The position numbers and the translations under genes are program-made. DNA of 7,814 nucleotides from Clostridiales bacterium (lineage in GTDB: Bacteria > Bacillota > Clostridia > Christensenellales > Aristaeellaceae), in contig JAHZHX010000083.1 in NCBI GenBank assembly GCA_019420065.1, positions 1 to 7,814 on the forward strand. Reading direction: 5' to 3'. This document shows, piece by piece, positions 5,530-7,814 of this stretch (positions are counted from its first letter, which is position 1; every line of letters starts with the position of its first letter). A model generated the notes under the pieces. It worked only from the letters and a program-made list of their open reading frames with translations, made no database searches and was not told where the DNA came from.

Positions 5530-5599
5530 TGACAGAATATGACGTTTAATGACGAAAATCGACGAATCATTACGTATTTGTACGAGTATTTCCGAATCA
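5530..5599 (+). repeat. Array of seven 10-bp-phased 0A-box-like elements
   Basis: Cut into consecutive 10-mers from 5530, the sequence reads TGACAGAATA, TGACGTTTAA, TGACGAAAAT, CGACGAATCA, TTACGTATTT, GTACGAGTAT, TTCCGAATCA. The C at position 4 is invariant, G at position 5 occurs in six of seven, and A at position 3 in six of seven. The unit at 5550 is TGACGAA, a full match to the Spo0A 0A-box consensus TGNCGAA; the others are degenerate forms, all in the same orientation and on the same helical face. TGACGA recurs at 5637-5642 over the ribosome site of the following gene. Because the following gene encodes a Spo0A-type DNA-binding domain, an autoregulatory head-to-tail operator is the natural reading. 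It could also act on the divergent Trp operon promoter. Confidence 0.55.
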
Positions 5600-5652
5600 C
5601 CAGGATATATCGTCTATTCTATTCTTGGAAATATATTGACGAGGTGATACAG

Positions 5653-5916
5653 ATGACGACAATACAGGATGTTCTTCGTTTGTTGGGGATCGGGAAACGG
5701 TTTGTGGGCTATGCCATTGTGGCCAAGGCCGTTCCGCTTGCAGTGGAGGATGAGACGCGGCTGTACTGCGTGTCGCGGTGCTTGTATCCGCTGGTTGCGG
5801 AGCAGGTTCCATGCAGCCTGAGCACCATGGAGCGCAATATCCGTACCGTGATTGAGGAGGCATGGAAGAATAATCGGCAGTGTTTGATCCGCCTGGCGGG
5901 GTATGAGATGTCGTAG
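5653..5916 (+). CDS. Spo0A C-terminal-domain-only DNA-binding protein, ended early by TAG
   Basis: The 87 residues up to the stop match the DNA-binding (sigma-A-contacting) effector domain of Spo0A: TTIQDVLRLLGIGKRFVGY (compare ITSIIHEIGVPAHIKGY), then LYPLVAEQ (compare LYPDIAKK) and the recognition helix STMERNIRTVIEEAW (57-71; compare SRVERAIRHAIEVAW). The phosphoacceptor receiver domain of Spo0A is absent, so it cannot be switched by the phosphorelay in the usual way. The ATG at 5653 follows GAGGTGA (5641-5647) at normal distance; the frame is open upstream but crosses the repeat array. It ends at TAG 5914-5916 after GYEMS, and the same frame then encodes the missing last helices of the domain. 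It is convergent to the phosphatase gene. It may be a nonsense-mutated gene, a shortened but functional protein, or one finished by TAG read-through. Confidence 0.75.
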   Translation: MTTIQDVLRLLGIGKRFVGYAIVAKAVPLAVEDETRLYCVSRCLYPLVAEQVPCSLSTMERNIRTVIEEAWKNNRQCLIRLAGYEMS

Positions 5917-5991
5917 CCGCCCAGCGTGAAACAATTTCTGGATATTCTTGTGACCTATATTCTGCATGCGCAGGGCAAAAAACCGGCATAA
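5914..5991 (+). pseudogene. In-frame continuation of the Spo0A-like gene beyond its TAG
   Basis: Directly after TAG the same frame reads PPSVKQFLDILVTYILHAQG, then KKPA, and stops at TAA 5989-5991. This aligns with the last helix of Spo0A (KPTNSEFIAMVADKL), so the ancestral product was about 112 residues. No shift is needed; a single codon separates the two parts. CAG to TAG or TGG to TAG would explain it. Whether the stop is genuine, suppressed or a sequencing error cannot be told from one sequence. From 5992 to 6056 no gene and no clear terminator is seen. Confidence 0.6.
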
Positions 5992-6056
5992 AAGAAGGGC
6001 TTTGGCATCATGGACAATACAGGGGCTTTGCGCCGGGTTCGCCGCTGCGCCCAGTA

Positions 6057-7229
6057 TCAAAAGTATTGCACCTCAATGTGCTTTCCCATCCGCGTCAGCG
6101 CCTGCTGCAAGCGTTCGAGCAGCTGGATCTTGACGGAAAAGGTAATGGGCAGCGCTGGATTCTGGTGCGCGGGGTTGACTGCCTTGCCGACAAAAAAGTG
6201 AACATCCGTCGCATCGCTGAAGAGCCTGCGGGCAATCAGCGATGCGCCGTCTTTTTTTTGCCGCCAGCTGCCGGTGTTTTTGCCGGAAAGAAAATCCTCG
6301 GCATAGGTGAGCACCTGCGCCAGCGTGACGACGCCTTCGGTGACCAGGTCGATGCCTTCAACGGTGCTGATGGGGGGAATGCGCGGGTCGGGAGAAGAAA
6401 GCGCCGGTTCCAAAGGCTTGCCAAGATAGCGGGAAGCGATGGCTGCGGTGGTGCCGCCGCAGACGATACGCTCGCACTCCCCGGAAAAGAACCGGTCGAG
6501 CATGTCCGCGTCCATGGCGGGGTCAGAGGGCGGGCCGATGAGCAGGCGAACCGCGTGCCGCGCGCGAATGCGCATCACGGCTGCGGTGGTATCGTCTCCC
6601 GGCTCTCCGGCGTACAGCTCATTGCATTTATCGGTCAGCAGCCCGGCGATCGATTGGGCCGCCATGTCCGGCCGGACGCGATGCTCCAGGTATTCTACGA
6701 TATGCTGCTGCTGCCAGCCAAGATTGTATTTTATGCCAACGCCGGCATAGGGCGCGCCGTCGCTGAGGGCGACAATGACGTCGCCATTCTGGATCGGGAA
6801 GCGGCTTTCGCGGATCTCTTTCCCGGCAACGGTGCGCGTGGTATAGGGATAGTCGAAATTTTTGCCGTTGCGCAGCACGATGGTCGGCGGATTATCGTAC
6901 TGGGTCAGCTCGGCAATGCGGTTGTCCAGGATACGCACCAGCGAAAAGGTGGAATAAGCTACGCCGCGGTCGCGGCTGACAGGCAGCGTAGCCGCGACGG
7001 TATCGATGCATTCCTCAATGCTCATGCCGCCAGCCAGCATGGTGCAGATGATTTTGCTCGTCAGGGTTGACAGAATGTTGGCCTTTACGCCGCTGCCCAG
7101 TCCGTCTGCCAGCACGAGCAGGGATTGACGTCCGTCATGAAACATTTCCACCCGGTCGCCGCACAGCTCCTCGCCATGCTTGAAAAGCGAGACATAGCCC
7201 GCCTCGGTACAAAGCTCATTTTTCATCAT
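6057..7229 (-). CDS. SpoIIE/PP2C-family serine/threonine phosphatase of a hydrogenase-linked signalling module
   Basis: A 390-residue cytoplasmic protein whose first ~220 residues form a SpoIIE-type PP2C phosphatase domain. Metal-binding positions are present: GDR with D25, LADGLGSG with D42, SDGAPYAG with D157 and GDDTT with D212/D213. No membrane segments are seen, unlike B. subtilis SpoIIE, so it is not the sporulation protein itself. The C-terminal half (about 225-390; VCGGTTAAIASRYLGK, GIDLVTEGVVTLAQVL) is an accessory region I recognise only from this hydrogenase-associated phosphatase type. It would dephosphorylate a Ser/Thr partner not encoded in the window. Three in-frame ATGs (7241, 7229, 7226) are possible; 7229 was chosen because AAGGA (7245-7241) lies 11 bases upstream, while 7241 abuts it. 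The start overlaps the end of the Fe-S/PAS gene (stop 7218-7216), so the two are co-translated and probably act together. Confidence 0.9.
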   Translation of the reverse strand: MMKNELCTEAGYVSLFKHGEELCGDRVEMFHDGRQSLLVLADGLGSGVKANILSTLTSKIICTMLAGGMSIEECIDTVAATLPVSRDRGVAYSTFSLVRILDNRIAELTQYDNPPTIVLRNGKNFDYPYTTRTVAGKEIRESRFPIQNGDVIVALSDGAPYAGVGIKYNLGWQQQHIVEYLEHRVRPDMAAQSIAGLLTDKCNELYAGEPGDDTTAAVMRIRARHAVRLLIGPPSDPAMDADMLDRFFSGECERIVCGGTTAAIASRYLGKPLEPALSSPDPRIPPISTVEGIDLVTEGVVTLAQVLTYAEDFLSGKNTGSWRQKKDGASLIARRLFSDATDVHFFVGKAVNPAHQNPALPITFSVKIQLLERLQQALTRMGKHIEVQYF

Positions 7230-7814
7230 CGCGCATCGCATCCTTCAGCCGGGTCAGGGCAATTTTGGTTTCGGCCGTGGTTTCGCCCAGCAGCGAGGCG
7301 ATTTCCTGCACGGCGCGCATCTGCTTGTCGATGATTTTATCGGTGATTTCCACCGTTTGCCGCCGCCGCTTCTCCTGCTGTTCGTGCAGAAGCTCCTGCT
7401 CGGTCACGTCGCGCATGATGCAGATAAGGATGCCGTGCGCTTTGTCGTAGAGCATCGTTTCCTCTACATGCAGCTGAAATTCGGGCAGAAAATGCCGCTT
7501 GTTAACGATATTCTGGCCGGTGGCGACAACGCGCATATAGTCTGTGGGGTCAAGTATGCGCACAATGGGCGCATCCAGGATCTCGTCGGCGGAGCGCAGG
7601 CGGAGCAGGCGCATGGCAGCTGCGTTGATCTGCTGCACGGTGAGCGCCTCGTCCAGCACCAGAATGGCGTTGGGGGTGTTGGCGATGATCTTGTCGGAAA
7701 AGCTTTCGGCCTTTTCCTTCAGGAAGGGCAGGCACATTTCGATTTCAGCCTTGCCCATGCACACGGCCAGCGCCTTTTCACGGCAGGTAGGATAGCCGCA
7801 GCAGCCGCAGTTCA
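7216..7814 (-). CDS. Fe-S/PAS sensor, C-terminal part ([FeFe]-hydrogenase-like sensory protein), 5' end outside window
   Basis: An open frame runs from the window edge; 198 codons are visible and the true start is further upstream. Residues 1-27 hold C2-x2-C5-x4-C10-x16-C27, the exact cysteine spacing of the 4Fe-4S PF04060 domain (as in RnfB), within NCGCCGYPTCREKALAVCMG. A PAS domain follows (about 38-140; SFSDKIIANTPNAILVLDEA to IMRDVTEQE), then a helical tail (KQMRAVQEIASLLGETTAET). This order is that of proteins with an N-terminal [FeFe]-hydrogenase-like catalytic region and C-terminal Fe-S and PAS domains, thought to sense H2 or redox state. The hydrogenase part itself is not in the window, so that assignment is inferred. 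The gene overlaps the phosphatase downstream, which is the likely output protein. An internal GTG at 7764 is not a plausible start since it would cut the Fe-S motif. Confidence 0.85.
   Translation of the reverse strand, partial: NCGCCGYPTCREKALAVCMGKAEIEMCLPFLKEKAESFSDKIIANTPNAILVLDEALTVQQINAAAMRLLRLRSADEILDAPIVRILDPTDYMRVVATGQNIVNKRHFLPEFQLHVEETMLYDKAHGILICIMRDVTEQELLHEQQEKRRRQTVEITDKIIDKQMRAVQEIASLLGETTAETKIALTRLKDAMRDDEK

Noticed and set aside
6066..7070. Open frame of over 300 codons on the plus strand opposite the phosphatase
   Set aside because: No ribosome site or domain; the minus strand encodes conserved PP2C motifs across the same DNA.

Overview
The window looks like a chromosomal segment of a spore-former-related, low-O2 Firmicute of class Clostridia. 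The reasons are a T-box riboswitch, strong AGGAGG-type ribosome sites, a Spo0A DNA-binding-domain protein, a SpoIIE-type phosphatase and the tail of an [FeFe]-hydrogenase-like sensor. Most of it is GC-rich; the first ~600 bases are visibly AT-rich. There are no tRNA or rRNA genes, CRISPR arrays or recognisable transposases.

Layout. (1) 96-437, minus: a small Xre-type repressor with a palindrome on its own -35 box. (2) 619-1353, minus: a second Xre regulator with a LexA/S24-like C-terminal domain whose catalytic serine position is Asp. It is divergent from (3) 1488-2384, plus: an exported ComEC-like metallo-beta-lactamase-fold hydrolase. The two start from back-to-back sigma-A-type promoters. 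(4) 2396-2437: a strong terminator between convergent transcripts. (5) 5514-2436, minus: promoter, T-box leader with UGG (Trp) specifier, intrinsic terminator, a possible 28-codon leader ORF, then substrate-binding protein, permease and ATPase of a TrpXYZ-type ABC importer. None of the three importer proteins contains tryptophan, which fits production during Trp starvation. (6) 5530-5599: an array of TGACGAA-like elements repeating every 10 bp, leading into (7) 5653-5916, plus: a protein consisting only of the Spo0A C-terminal DNA-binding domain. It is cut by an in-frame TAG, after which the same frame continues the domain to 5991. (8) 7814-6057, minus: the C-terminal part of an Fe-S/PAS sensor overlapping a SpoIIE/PP2C-type phosphatase.

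How they work together. The importer operon is a self-contained amino-acid starvation response: uncharged tRNA-Trp would stabilise the antiterminator and allow transcription of trpXYZ. The Fe-S/PAS sensor and phosphatase form a translationally coupled redox or H2 signalling pair resembling modules attached to sensory (group C) [FeFe]-hydrogenases. The Spo0A-like protein ends convergently to that pair and has a helically phased operator-like array in front of it; that array also abuts the Trp operon promoter, so the two could be co-regulated. The most unusual items are the phased array, the amber-interrupted Spo0A-like gene, and the Trp-free importer with its coupled leader ORF.
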